Of a stretch of 53,718 bases of DNA, positions 43,031 to 52,661 are shown piece by piece. The first letter of the stretch is position 1. Each line of letters opens with the position of its first letter. Under the pieces are notes generated by a model that was given only the letters and a program-made list of their open reading frames with translations, was not told the DNA's origin and ran no database searches. The stretch covers positions 1 through 53,718 of the forward strand of contig JARHYT010000043.1 of the NCBI GenBank assembly GCA_029264775.1. The letters run 5' to 3'. Position numbers and translations under genes: made by a program. The stretch is from Helicobacter sp. Its GTDB lineage: Bacteria; Campylobacterota; Campylobacteria; Campylobacterales; Helicobacteraceae.

Positions 43031-46000
43031 TTAATAATCTATATCTTCTTCATTGTCGTTATTGTTTATAATCATCTCGATAGGAAAAACCCTTCTTAGT
43101 ATATTAAACGGTGCTTTAATTATATCTTTTGCAAGAGTTATATTAACTTTTGGATCATCGTATTTGCCTGTTAATATCAAGTTTGTACTAATCTGTCCTT
43201 CTCTACCTAATATAAGATAGCCAATAATAGGTATTTTATTAATAAATTTACTTAAATTTTTTATTGTTGATATATTCAAATTTATATTAGCTTCTTTAGA
43301 ATCTATATCTATTATGCCTTGTCCATTTATATCCATAGATGAACCTAGCAAAAATATATTTTGCAAACCTATATAGTCATCGTTTATGGCAAATAGAATT
43401 TTTCCATAATTAACTTGATACCCAGTAGTAGAAATATGAGGATCTTTAAACATAAAAAGCGATGGAACTGTATCTATTAAAGCAAAAATATTTTGAACAC
43501 TCTTAAAATCTATTAACGATGTTTTTTGAATCTCCAACGCAGCATTCAAGATTCCACCGCGATATAAACCATCAAGACTAAAAGTGCCACCTTCAAACAT
43601 TCGTTTGCCATCTTTTGTTGATGTTAATACTATATTCAAAAATTCACTACTAAAGTTTTTTGCATTTACACTTATGTTGTCTTTTATTAAAGATGCGTTC
43701 AAAATACCTTTTTCATATTGTCCATCCACAATGATTTTATTGTCTATAAAGCGAATGTTGGCATAATCAAATGGTATTGTGTATCCTAAAAAAGTTAATT
43801 GTAGATTCTCTCCTATTATATTGAAATCTGTAGGTTTTATATTTAATTTTTTGCGAAGTTTATTCTTTATTTCTATTAATTTAATTTCTTGATTTATTGC
43901 AGCTTCAGAGTAGGGTAGGTCATCTATTTGTTTATCTTTAAATAAATCTACAAAAAATGGAATTTTTGATTTATACGCCTCATCTACATCAATCCTGTAT
44001 CCTTTAATCCTTAGCATACTAAGAGAATCTTGACTTTTAAAATCTATATTATCATTTACAACGATAACCAATGTATCTTTATGCAATTTTCCATTTAAAC
44101 TTATTTCTGACACTTTTTTATGATTAATTGTATATAGTGGATGATCTAGGTTAGTTATATTTAGTAAAAAATCCATACCACCAAGTCTTGTTGCATGTAA
44201 CTTTAAGTTACCATGAGTTATGCCATAATAGTTGGCTAGAGGCGAAAATTGCAAGATATTTTCAATCTTTGAAATTTCTAAATGTAAATTTTCGCTAGAT
44301 TCTAAATGAACGCTTAATGCCGGAATATCAAGAATTAACTTATCATTTGCGAATGATAATGTCAAATTAATATTAGATTTTTTTATATTTATAAAATCTT
44401 GTTTTAAATGAAAGCCTTCTTTTTCTTTTTCAATTTCTTTTAATGCCAAATTTTCAAGCTCTTTGTTTGTTAATGCTACAAAAGTCTGTGTTTTTTTTGT
44501 GCGTATTTTTAAATCATCCCATACTGGATTATTCTTTAATGTCTTTAGAACATTAATATCTTGACCTGCTTTATCTCCATTATCTACAATATTGTCTTTG
44601 GGAAGTTCATCTGTTACATCCTTTGATATAATCATATTATTTTGTTTTTTTGAATTTTCTAGTAACTTATTAGAATCTAGAGTGCTATCATTGCTTGTAG
44701 TCATGCGTGTTTGAATTATCTTGCAGTCATAGCAATACTTTTTAAAATCTTGTTTATTTTGAAAAATAAAGTCATCGCCGAGGTAAATCCCTATATTGCC
44801 ACGATCACTTATATTGACTAGATCGTTATAAAGCATATTTTGTGTTGTCTTTGTTTTTTTATTGCTCTTATTAACTATATTTGAATCTTTGTGCTCTTGT
44901 GTAAAATTCAAATCTTTCAGGTTAGATGTATTAAGTATTGCCTTATGAATATAAGTATTTGCATGCAATGTTTTATTTCCAATGTCAAGCAATGCATTAA
45001 TATTTGCATCTACAAGGCTATTCCATTTTATATTATCTCCATTTATGTATATAATCTTTTGATTTGGTGTTATGTCAAGTGCTACATTTAACTTTCTAGC
45101 CCTTAGTGGAACATCATATATATTCAATTTTGTATTTTGTGCTTGTATTATACCTTGTAGATAAAAGAGAGGTATTTTTGGTGTTTTTTTATTGTGTAGT
45201 ATTGATATTTTTATGTGCATACTCGTAATTTCATTATTATCATAATTTGGGTTATATAATAGTTCATTTGTTAAAGTTGTATTTGGATTAAGCTCTAATA
45301 TTTGATTGTAGAATTTATTATTCAATTCGATTGTATTCTCTTCTTTTTGCAATTCTGTTAACATATTATTTGAAGTTTCAGAAACATTGCTTTGTTCTAA
45401 TGATACTTGAAGTTTTTGTGGTGTTTTTAATGCTTGTGTTACTAAATTTTCAGTTTTATTGATTTCATTTTGAACCAACATATCACTAATTTCAAGTTTT
45501 GATTTCCCATCTTTTTTTACAGCCCTCTTATATGCTTTATTGTGTAATGAATGTTGTGAAACTGGTATTGTAACTCCATAATGTTCGATAAGCTGTTTTA
45601 GATTAGAATCAAGTCTAACATTTTTAGCATTTAAATCAATTATTATATCGCTATGTGGCATATTGGCAATTAACACTTGAGAACCACTTAAATCCATTTT
45701 AGAGAAACTTGCTTGTATAGGTTTTATTGTTAGGTTTGTGTTCTGAAATTCAAGCAATACATTTTTACCAATTATTGGTTGTAATTTTTTTGCTAGTAAA
45801 ACTTCAGGATCTTTTATGTTGATCTCTACTAATGTGTTGTGCAATAAGGTATTAGATATATCATTTAGAGATATATTCATTTTTAATGTTGATATGTTAA
45901 AAGATGAATATTTTATATTGTTAAATATCCAATTCTGTAAAGTAGTTTTTAGTTTTATGTTTTCTATGTTGTCTATGAATGGTTTTATGATTAATAAATC

Positions 46001-47116
46001 GCTAATATCTGTGCTTTTTCCATTCATAACAATTGTGTGAAAATCTGTAGAACCCTTTAACATTATTTTTTCTTTTTCATTAGTATTTTTGATAAGGCTT
46101 ATATCAAATAAAAATTGTTTTTGTGGTATCGAATATATGAAATCTCCAACAATGTGTATTTCTATGCCTTCTAGTATAAATTTATTGATCTTAATGTATA
46201 AATTATTTTGATTATTATTTATATCAAAATTAGCACTGAATATTGGTCCATTTACAATATAATTAGTATTTGTGTAATAAATATCCCATTGTTGATCATT
46301 TATTCGTAATTTCTTTATTTCAAACTTTTCAAAATAACTTAATACATAAAGTGTTTTTTGTATATCTCCTATTGTATTGTTTATACCATCCAATAAGGAT
46401 TTATGCTCTTTTTTAGATTGTTTAGCATTATCTTGAATTTCTAGCAGATCAATTTCTAAGACAAGTTTATTTTTTAATTGTAAAAATGCACTATGAATTG
46501 TTATATTTGCGATTTTCAAATTTTCTATAAAGATACCATTTGTTATAATTTTATATCCAATTATTAATAATAACAGGCAAAAAGAAAAAAATATACCTAA
46601 TCTAATTAATGGTGATTTTTTATTTTTTTTGGGATTAGATTCACTTGTATTTAGTACAATATTTTCACTTTGTTTCAATTTAGTTACATACGGTATGGTT
46701 TTTATAATATCATATTGTTTCTTTGCATTTAAGTTTTCATCTCCATTTTTTCTAAAAATTAGTGGTATTATTTGTTTTAGTGTATGATTAGAGCTTAAAA
46801 AATTTATATGGGGGACATTAATGCTAGAAAGAATATTGTTATCCTTAATTCTTTTTATAAGAGATATTTTGAATAAAATTGCCTTGATTGCCTCAAAATT
46901 TCCGTTACCTTCATTTATTGATTTGTTGGCTATTAAATTCTCATCTTTTAAAGCCTTATGGTATGAATCTTTGGAATCTATCAGATTGCTATCGGATTCT
47001 TCAAGCCCTTTATGTTTCTCTTTATCTAATGGCGTGATGCCACCATTTTTATCTTGGTTTATACCTTCGTTTGACACATCTAAATCAAACAAATCTTTAC
47101 TCTCTTTTTCTAGCAT
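43031..47116 (-). CDS. Giant AsmA/YhdP-like (DUF3971) inner-membrane protein
   Basis: A 1361-residue protein anchored once (residues ~170-192, IRLGIFFSFCLLLLIIGYKI) with a very long periplasmic part made of repeated beta strands. The C-terminal ~300 residues have the AsmA/YhdP pattern (GGTFSLDGLYRGGILNAALE, VNYGKILFAINDDYIGLQN, SSMDINGQGIIDID, GYLILGREGQISTNLILTG), which in E. coli forms bridge-like proteins carrying phospholipids to the outer membrane. Unusually, ~165 charged, probably disordered residues precede the membrane helix, and a mid region (residues ~800-900) is also low-complexity. The start has a weak ribosome binding site. Its N-terminal codons overlap the predicted start of mltG on the other strand. 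Confidence 0.7.
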   Translation of the reverse strand: MLEKESKDLFDLDVSNEGINQDKNGGITPLDKEKHKGLEESDSNLIDSKDSYHKALKDENLIANKSINEGNGNFEAIKAILFKISLIKRIKDNNILSSINVPHINFLSSNHTLKQIIPLIFRKNGDENLNAKKQYDIIKTIPYVTKLKQSENIVLNTSESNPKKNKKSPLIRLGIFFSFCLLLLIIGYKIITNGIFIENLKIANITIHSAFLQLKNKLVLEIDLLEIQDNAKQSKKEHKSLLDGINNTIGDIQKTLYVLSYFEKFEIKKLRINDQQWDIYYTNTNYIVNGPIFSANFDINNNQNNLYIKINKFILEGIEIHIVGDFIYSIPQKQFLFDISLIKNTNEKEKIMLKGSTDFHTIVMNGKSTDISDLLIIKPFIDNIENIKLKTTLQNWIFNNIKYSSFNISTLKMNISLNDISNTLLHNTLVEINIKDPEVLLAKKLQPIIGKNVLLEFQNTNLTIKPIQASFSKMDLSGSQVLIANMPHSDIIIDLNAKNVRLDSNLKQLIEHYGVTIPVSQHSLHNKAYKRAVKKDGKSKLEISDMLVQNEINKTENLVTQALKTPQKLQVSLEQSNVSETSNNMLTELQKEENTIELNNKFYNQILELNPNTTLTNELLYNPNYDNNEITSMHIKISILHNKKTPKIPLFYLQGIIQAQNTKLNIYDVPLRARKLNVALDITPNQKIIYINGDNIKWNSLVDANINALLDIGNKTLHANTYIHKAILNTSNLKDLNFTQEHKDSNIVNKSNKKTKTTQNMLYNDLVNISDRGNIGIYLGDDFIFQNKQDFKKYCYDCKIIQTRMTTSNDSTLDSNKLLENSKKQNNMIISKDVTDELPKDNIVDNGDKAGQDINVLKTLKNNPVWDDLKIRTKKTQTFVALTNKELENLALKEIEKEKEGFHLKQDFINIKKSNINLTLSFANDKLILDIPALSVHLESSENLHLEISKIENILQFSPLANYYGITHGNLKLHATRLGGMDFLLNITNLDHPLYTINHKKVSEISLNGKLHKDTLVIVVNDNIDFKSQDSLSMLRIKGYRIDVDEAYKSKIPFFVDLFKDKQIDDLPYSEAAINQEIKLIEIKNKLRKKLNIKPTDFNIIGENLQLTFLGYTIPFDYANIRFIDNKIIVDGQYEKGILNASLIKDNISVNAKNFSSEFLNIVLTSTKDGKRMFEGGTFSLDGLYRGGILNAALEIQKTSLIDFKSVQNIFALIDTVPSLFMFKDPHISTTGYQVNYGKILFAINDDYIGLQNIFLLGSSMDINGQGIIDIDSKEANINLNISTIKNLSKFINKIPIIGYLILGREGQISTNLILTGKYDDPKVNITLAKDIIKAPFNILRRVFPIEMIINNNDNEEDIDY

Positions 47117-48041
47117 TGTTAATATACTCTTTGAAATACTTTTAATATTTATTTTGTCTCTTTGCTTTTATTTATTAATTCCCATAAAATCTGAAAAAAT
47201 AATATTCATTCCCAAAGGTTCTACAAAGAATATTATAACACATTTAAAAGACAAAGGATACAGACTTAGTTTTTTAGATGTATATTTTTTGAAGTTGATA
47301 GGTAAACCACAAAGTGGTTGGATAGAATTACCAAAAGAAACATTAAGTAGAGCTGAATTTTTATACGCATTGACTATCTCAAAGTCTGCAACTACTTCAG
47401 TTACTTTAATACCCGGAGAAACCAATTATTTTTTTTTACGCACTATTGCAAAAAAGTTTAATTTTGACAATGTGGAGAAACTAAAATTTTACTATGACCA
47501 ATATTCACCATATGCTGATGGTGTGATACTTGCTGACACATATAATTTGCCATATCATGCAGATGAAGAGTTTATAATCCAATATTTAGTGAATATCTCA
47601 CTAAAACAACATGAAAAAATAGCAAAAGAGTTATTAGGTTACTATGATTTAGAATCTTGGTTTAAAATCGTATCAAAAGCTTCAATTATTCAAAAAGAAG
47701 CAGCAAATGTTTCTGAAATGCCGATAATTTCAAGCGTTATAGACAATCGTATAAAAATGAATATGCCATTACAGATGGATGGATCTTTGAATTATGGTAA
47801 ATATTCGCATATAAAGATTACTCCAGATAGAATTCGTAACGATACTACAGAATTTAATACATATAAATATGTTGGGATTCCAAAGACTCCTTGTGGTAGT
47901 GTAAGTATTGATGCCATAAAAGCTGCTATACATCCTGAAATAACAAATTTTTTATATTTTATGAGAAATAAAAATGGGACACATGATTTCACGCATAGCT
48001 ATAAAAGACACTTAAAAAATATAAATAATGTAAAAAATTAA
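47037..48041 (+). CDS. mltG: Endolytic transglycosylase MltG (start uncertain)
   Basis: MltG cuts growing glycan strands in the periplasm and sets their length. The YceG/MltG domain is clear: IFIPKGSTKNIITHLKDKGY, VTLIPGETNYFFLRTIAKK, then the catalytic Glu in KASIIQKEAANVSEMPIISS, IDNRIKMNMPLQMDGSLNYG, and GSVSIDAIKAAIHPE with a His near the end. A membrane helix (ILFEILLIFILSLCFYLLI) sits at the start. The start is unresolved: ATG 47037 lacks a binding site and overlaps the divergent giant gene by 80 bp; TTG 47154 would cut into the helix; ATT 47115 would give the best helix. The gene is divergent from the AsmA-like gene. Confidence 0.88.
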   Translation: MPPFLSWFIPSFDTSKSNKSLLSFSSIVNILFEILLIFILSLCFYLLIPIKSEKIIFIPKGSTKNIITHLKDKGYRLSFLDVYFLKLIGKPQSGWIELPKETLSRAEFLYALTISKSATTSVTLIPGETNYFFLRTIAKKFNFDNVEKLKFYYDQYSPYADGVILADTYNLPYHADEEFIIQYLVNISLKQHEKIAKELLGYYDLESWFKIVSKASIIQKEAANVSEMPIISSVIDNRIKMNMPLQMDGSLNYGKYSHIKITPDRIRNDTTEFNTYKYVGIPKTPCGSVSIDAIKAAIHPEITNFLYFMRNKNGTHDFTHSYKRHLKNINNVKN

Positions 48042-48156
48042 CATTCATTATAAAAAATGTGAAGTTTTATTACTCTTTAAATTTTTTTTAAGTGAATTTG
48101 TTAGAAAATTTTGCTAACCAAAGTGAGATGTTTTTTATTTGTTGTGCATATATAGG

Positions 48157-48162
48157 TATTAT
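48157..48162 (+). promoter_or_regulatory. Possible -10 element of sucCD-oorDABC
   Basis: TATTAT after AGG gives a predicted start near 48169 and a ~37-nt leader with TTAGGAG before the sucC ATG. A TATATA at 48149 is an alternative. Confidence 0.4.
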
Positions 48163-48205
48163 GCCCTCACTTTGAAATTCCTTTACTAGTTGTTAGGAGA
48201 ATAGT

Positions 48206-49369
48206 ATGAATATACATGAGTATCAGGGAAAGCAGGTTTTAAGAAAATATGGTGTTAGCACACCTAGAGGACGAGTTGCTGGCAATGGACATGAAGCAAA
48301 GGCTATTGCAAGGGAGCTTGGAGGTAGCGTGTGGGTTGTTAAGGCACAGATACATGCTGGTGGTAGAGGCAAAGCAGGTGGCGTAAAACTTGCAAAGAGT
48401 CTTGAAGAAGTTTCAACATTAACAGATTCTATGCTAGGCATGACGCTTGTAACACATCAAACAGGACCATCTGGAAAAAAAGTTGGTAGGGTATATATAG
48501 AGGAAGGGCTAGATATTAAGAAAGAGTTTTATATAGCTGTTGTTCTTGATAGAGGCTTAGAAATGCCAATATTCATCGCATCTACTGAAGGTGGTATGGA
48601 AATTGAAGAAGTTGCAGCAAAGAGTCCAGAAAAAATTATTAAGGTTGCAGTTGATCCTGCAATAGGTTTTCGCTCGTTTCATGCACTTGAATTAGCACTT
48701 GGATTAGGACTTACAAAAGAGCAGCAAAAGCCATTTAGTAAGTTTGCGAAGTCTCTTTATGATGTCTTTATAAACGAAGATGCTGAGCAAGTTGAAATTA
48801 ATCCTATGATTCTTACAGGTGATGGTAGTTTCTTGGCATTGGATGCAAAACTTGGTTTTGATAATAATGCTTTATATCGCCATTCAGATATTGTAGCTAT
48901 GAGAGATTTCACAGAAGAAGAACCTAGTGAAATTGAAGCAAGTGAGAGTAATCTAAGTTATGTAAAGCTTGAAGGAAATGTAGGTTGTATGGTAAATGGT
49001 GCCGGGCTTGCTATGGCTACTATGGATATTATCAAGTATGAGGGCGGGCAACCTGCTAATTTTCTTGATGTTGGTGGTGGTGCAAACCCGCAGACAGTTG
49101 CAAAAGGTTTTGAAATTATATTGAAAGACAAAAATGTTAAGGCAATTTTTGTTAATATATTTGGTGGTATTGTGCAATGTGATAGGGTAGCAAATGGTAT
49201 TATTGAGGCTACAAAGATTACTCGTGTTGAAGTTCCCGTTGTTGTTAGGTTGGATGGCACAAATGCTGAGAAAGCAAAAGAGATTCTTAAAGGTGCTTGT
49301 ATAAAGAATCTTATCGCAGCAGAGAATCTAAAAGATGGTGCTCAAAAAGTAGTTCAAGCTGCAAAGTGA
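48206..49369 (+). CDS. sucC: Succinyl-CoA synthetase beta subunit
   Basis: Beta subunit of the ADP-forming enzyme that turns succinyl-CoA into succinate with ATP. The 387-aa protein starts [20 protein letters not shown], has the ATP-grasp loop [24 protein letters not shown] with metal ligands, and the C-terminal [18 protein letters not shown]...[10 protein letters not shown] motif. AGGAG lies 6 nt before the ATG. It leads a unit with sucD and oorDABC, an order recalled from Campylobacter; H. pylori, by contrast, lacks sucCD and uses scoAB. Confidence 0.97.
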   Translation: MNIHEYQGKQVLRKYGVSTPRGRVAGNGHEAKAIARELGGSVWVVKAQIHAGGRGKAGGVKLAKSLEEVSTLTDSMLGMTLVTHQTGPSGKKVGRVYIEEGLDIKKEFYIAVVLDRGLEMPIFIASTEGGMEIEEVAAKSPEKIIKVAVDPAIGFRSFHALELALGLGLTKEQQKPFSKFAKSLYDVFINEDAEQVEINPMILTGDGSFLALDAKLGFDNNALYRHSDIVAMRDFTEEEPSEIEASESNLSYVKLEGNVGCMVNGAGLAMATMDIIKYEGGQPANFLDVGGGANPQTVAKGFEIILKDKNVKAIFVNIFGGIVQCDRVANGIIEATKITRVEVPVVVRLDGTNAEKAKEILKGACIKNLIAAENLKDGAQKVVQAAK

Positions 49370-49417
49370 TTTTAATATTGCAAAATAAAAGTAACAACAG
49401 AATCGTAAGGAAAAATT

Positions 49418-50296
49418 ATGAGTATTTTAATAAATAAAAACACAAAAGTGATTGTTCAAGGTTTTACAGGTAAAGAGGGAACTTTTCATAGTGAGCAGTG
49501 TATTGCTTATGGTACAAATATAGTTGGCGGTGTAACTCCAAATAAAGGTGGCAGTGAGCATTTAGGAAAGCCAGTTTTTAATACCGTTAGAGAGGCGGTA
49601 TCAAAAACAGGTGCAGATGTAAGTATGATTTTTGTTCCACCTGCTTTTGTTGCTGATGCAATTATTGAAGCGGCTGCAGGCGGTATTAAATTAGCCATTG
49701 TTATAACAGAAGGTGCTCCAACTAGGGATATAATGTTTGCAAAAATGTATGCAAAGAAGCAAGGTATGAATATGGTTGGACCAAATTGCCCCGGTGTCAT
49801 CACTAGTGAAGAGTGCAAGATTGGTATTATGCCAGGCTTTATTTTCAAAAAAGCAAAGACAAATGTTGGTTTAATATCTAAAAGTGGTACACTTACCTAT
49901 GAAAGTGCTAACCAGCTTGTTACCCAAGGATTGGGTATTTCAACAGCAGTTGGTATAGGTGGAGATCCAATCATTGGTTTAAGTTATAAACAAATTTTAC
50001 CAATGTTTGAATCAGATCCAGACACTAAAGCTATTGTTATGGTAGGTGAAATTGGTGGAAGTTTAGAAATTGAGGCAGCGGCTTTGATAAAAGAGCAGAT
50101 TAAAAAACCTGTGGTGGCTTTCATATCAGGAGCTACTGCACCTAAAGGTAAGAGAATGGGACATGCAGGTGCAATAGTAAGCGGTGGTAGTGGTACTGCA
50201 GCAGAAAAGCAAGAGGCTTTAAGAAAAGCTGGTGTAACTGTAGCAGAAAGCCCAGCAGTTATTGGTGAAACAATGAAAAAATTATTAGGTGAATAA
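49418..50296 (+). CDS. sucD: Succinyl-CoA synthetase alpha subunit
   Basis: Alpha subunit, which carries the phosphorylated His: [21 protein letters not shown]. The CoA fold has [23 protein letters not shown], then [19 protein letters not shown], and [18 protein letters not shown] near the middle. The 292-aa length is typical. AAGGAA precedes the ATG, 48 bp after sucC. It is followed by oorD after 49 bp, so succinyl-CoA made by OOR can be used at once. Confidence 0.97.
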   Translation: MSILINKNTKVIVQGFTGKEGTFHSEQCIAYGTNIVGGVTPNKGGSEHLGKPVFNTVREAVSKTGADVSMIFVPPAFVADAIIEAAAGGIKLAIVITEGAPTRDIMFAKMYAKKQGMNMVGPNCPGVITSEECKIGIMPGFIFKKAKTNVGLISKSGTLTYESANQLVTQGLGISTAVGIGGDPIIGLSYKQILPMFESDPDTKAIVMVGEIGGSLEIEAAALIKEQIKKPVVAFISGATAPKGKRMGHAGAIVSGGSGTAAEKQEALRKAGVTVAESPAVIGETMKKLLGE

Positions 50297-50345
50297 TAAA
50301 GAATTCTAAATATCTTAACCCAAGAAGATATATAAAGGAGAGCTG

Positions 50346-50675
50346 ATGTCAGATATTGTGATGCCGGAGAATACTCCCGTATGGGTAAATGAAACTCGTT
50401 GCAAAGCTTGTGATATTTGTGTTTCGAGATGTCCAAGTGGAGTGCTAGCTATGCAACTTGATGCCCATAAGGTGTTAGGTAAAATTGTAAAGGTTATGTA
50501 TCCTCAAAGTTGTATAGGTTGCATGGAATGTGAGTTACACTGCCCAGATTTTGCCATAACAGTCGCTGATAGAAAAAAGTTTAAGTTTGCAAAAACGGAT
50601 AAGGTAGCTCAAGAGAGGGCTGCAAGGATTAAAGCGAATAGATTTATGGCAATTGAGGAGGATAGCAATGCGTGA
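50346..50675 (+). CDS. oorD: 2-oxoglutarate:acceptor oxidoreductase delta subunit (ferredoxin)
   Basis: Ferredoxin-like subunit of the oxygen-sensitive OOR complex. The 109-aa protein has two 4Fe-4S sites: CKACDICVSRCPSGVLAM and CIGCMECELHCPDFAITV. AAGGAGAGCTG lies before the ATG. It overlaps the oorA start by 8 bp (ATGCGTGA), a typical coupling. It passes electrons from the pyruvate-like oxidation of 2-oxoglutarate, in place of the usual dehydrogenase complex. Confidence 0.97.
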   Translation: MSDIVMPENTPVWVNETRCKACDICVSRCPSGVLAMQLDAHKVLGKIVKVMYPQSCIGCMECELHCPDFAITVADRKKFKFAKTDKVAQERAARIKANRFMAIEEDSNA

Positions 50676-51798
50676 GATTATTACAGGTGGAAATGAACTT
50701 GTTGCAATGGGTGCTATTGATGCTGGATGTAAGTTTTATGGTGGTTACCCTATTACACCAAGTTCGGATGTAATGCATGAAATGGCACATTTATTGCCAA
50801 AACATGATGGAAATTTTATACAAATGGAAGATGAGATTAGTGGCATATCGGTTGCTTTAGGTGCGTCTATGAGTGGAGTGAAGGCTATGACTGGTAGTTC
50901 TGGTCCCGGAATTTCACTGAAAGCTGAGCAAATTGGATTAGGATATATGGCAGAGATTCCATTAGTAATAGTAAATGTTATGCGTTTAGGTCCATCTACA
51001 GGTATGCCAACAAGAGTAGGGCAGGGAGATGTAGCTTTTGCTAAGCACCCAACGCATGGAGATTATAAGTCAATAGCATTGGCCCCGGGAACATTAGAGG
51101 AAGCATACACTCAAAGTGTTAGAGCTTTTGATTTAGCAGAAGAATTTATGCAACCAGTTTTTCTATTGCTTGATGAAACTTTAGGGCATATGTATGGAAA
51201 AACTCAAATTCCAGATTTAGAGGAAGTTCATAAAAATGTAAAAAATAGAAAACAATTTAATGGAGATCCAAAAGAGTATAAACCATATGGCGTAGGTGAT
51301 GATGAACCTGCTATACTGAATCCTTTTTTTAAAGGTTATAGGTATCATATTACTGGGTTGCACCATGGTCCTATAGGTTTTCCAACTGAAAATGCATTGG
51401 AGGGACAAGCCCTTATAGATAGATTGTTTAATAAAGTTGCAAGCAGGAGCGATTACTTAAGTAATAATGAAGAGCTATATTTAGATGATGCTGATATAGC
51501 CATTATATCATATGGTAGTGCTACTTTGGGAATTAAAGAAGCTTTGCACGAATTGAGAAAGACTTCTGAAATCAAAGTGGGGCTATTCCGTCCTATAACA
51601 ATATGGCCAAGTCCTGAAAAAGAAATCAAAAAAATAGGTGATAGGTTTAAAAAGATACTTATGATCGAATTAAACAAGGGACAATATAGAGAAGAGGTCG
51701 AAAGAATTTTAGGACGCAAAGTAGAATTCATGGGGAGGGCAAATGGTAGAACTATTTCCCCCAATGAGATAATTGAAAAATTACATTCTATGAAGTGA
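50668..51798 (+). CDS. oorA: 2-oxoglutarate:acceptor oxidoreductase alpha subunit
   Basis: Alpha subunit of OOR, containing the pyrimidine-binding part of the thiamine diphosphate site. The 376-aa protein starts MREIITGGNELVAMGAIDAG, followed by FYGGYPITPSSDVMHEMAHL, ISVALGASMSGVKAMTGSSG with the PGISLKAEQIG block, and RPITIWPSPEKEI near the end. GAGGAGG lies 5 nt before ATG 50668, which is chosen over a TTG at 50653. It overlaps oorD and is followed by oorB after 32 bp. Confidence 0.97.
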   Translation: MREIITGGNELVAMGAIDAGCKFYGGYPITPSSDVMHEMAHLLPKHDGNFIQMEDEISGISVALGASMSGVKAMTGSSGPGISLKAEQIGLGYMAEIPLVIVNVMRLGPSTGMPTRVGQGDVAFAKHPTHGDYKSIALAPGTLEEAYTQSVRAFDLAEEFMQPVFLLLDETLGHMYGKTQIPDLEEVHKNVKNRKQFNGDPKEYKPYGVGDDEPAILNPFFKGYRYHITGLHHGPIGFPTENALEGQALIDRLFNKVASRSDYLSNNEELYLDDADIAIISYGSATLGIKEALHELRKTSEIKVGLFRPITIWPSPEKEIKKIGDRFKKILMIELNKGQYREEVERILGRKVEFMGRANGRTISPNEIIEKLHSMK

Positions 51799-51830
51799 TA
51801 TATGTTATGTTAAGTTTATAAGGAATAAAA

Positions 51831-52661
51831 ATGGCTTTTAATTATGATGAGTATTTACGCGTTGAGAAAATGCCGACACTTTGGTGTTGGGGTTGTGGTG
51901 ATGGTGTTATTTTAAAGAGTATCATTAGAGCTATTGATGCTGTTGGTTGGAATATGGATGACATATGTTTGGTAAGTGGAATTGGCTGTAGTGGTAGGAT
52001 GAGCTCTTATGTTAATTGCAATACGGTTCATACAACTCATGGTAGAGCTCTTGCGTATGCAACAGGCATTAAACTAGCAAATCCAGATAAGCATGTGATA
52101 GTTGTAAGTGGTGATGGCGATAGTTTAGCTATAGGTGGAAATCACACTATACATGCATGCAGAAGGAATATCGATATTAATCACATAATTGTTAATAACT
52201 TTATTTACGGATTGACAAACTCTCAAACTTCACCTACAACGCCAAAAGGATTTTGGACTGTTACAGCTCCGGGTGGCAATATAGATAACCAGTTTGACAT
52301 ATGCGAATTAGGTATGGCTGCCGGAGCTACATTTGTTGCTAGAGAAAGTGTATTAGATCCAAAGAGGATTGAAAAGGTATTAATAGAGGGATTTAAGCAT
52401 AAGGGATTTAGTTTATTTGATATTAACTCAAATTGCCATGTGAATCTTGGTAGAAAAAATAAGATGATAGAGGCAACTGATATGCTGAAATGGATAGATT
52501 CTAGAATTATACCAAAGCGTAAGTATGATGAGTTAAGTGATGAAGAGAAAAAGGGTAAATTCCCAATAGGTATTCTCAAGCATGATAAAGATGCTAAAGA
52601 GTATTGCGAAGCATATGCAGAATATAAGGAAAAAGTAACAGCTAAAAAAGGAGGACACTAA
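51831..52661 (+). CDS. oorB: 2-oxoglutarate:acceptor oxidoreductase beta subunit
   Basis: Beta subunit, binding the thiamine diphosphate phosphate end. The 276-aa protein has TLWCWGCGDGVILKSIIRAI with Cys residues for a cluster, GIGCSGRMSSYVNCNTVHTT, and the diphosphate motif VVSGDGDSLAIGGNH ending in the metal-binding NNFIYGLTNSQTSPT. AAGGAA precedes the ATG. The stop directly precedes the oorC ATG (TAAATG), so they are coupled. Confidence 0.97.
   Translation: MAFNYDEYLRVEKMPTLWCWGCGDGVILKSIIRAIDAVGWNMDDICLVSGIGCSGRMSSYVNCNTVHTTHGRALAYATGIKLANPDKHVIVVSGDGDSLAIGGNHTIHACRRNIDINHIIVNNFIYGLTNSQTSPTTPKGFWTVTAPGGNIDNQFDICELGMAAGATFVARESVLDPKRIEKVLIEGFKHKGFSLFDINSNCHVNLGRKNKMIEATDMLKWIDSRIIPKRKYDELSDEEKKGKFPIGILKHDKDAKEYCEAYAEYKEKVTAKKGGH

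Noticed and set aside
46821-47036. Upstream 72 codons of the mltG frame
   Set aside because: They are antisense to the giant AsmA-like gene and precede the membrane helix with sequence foreign to MltG.
48953-50436. Minus-strand frames antisense to sucC and sucD
   Set aside because: They are shadows of conserved genes; no promoter or binding site.
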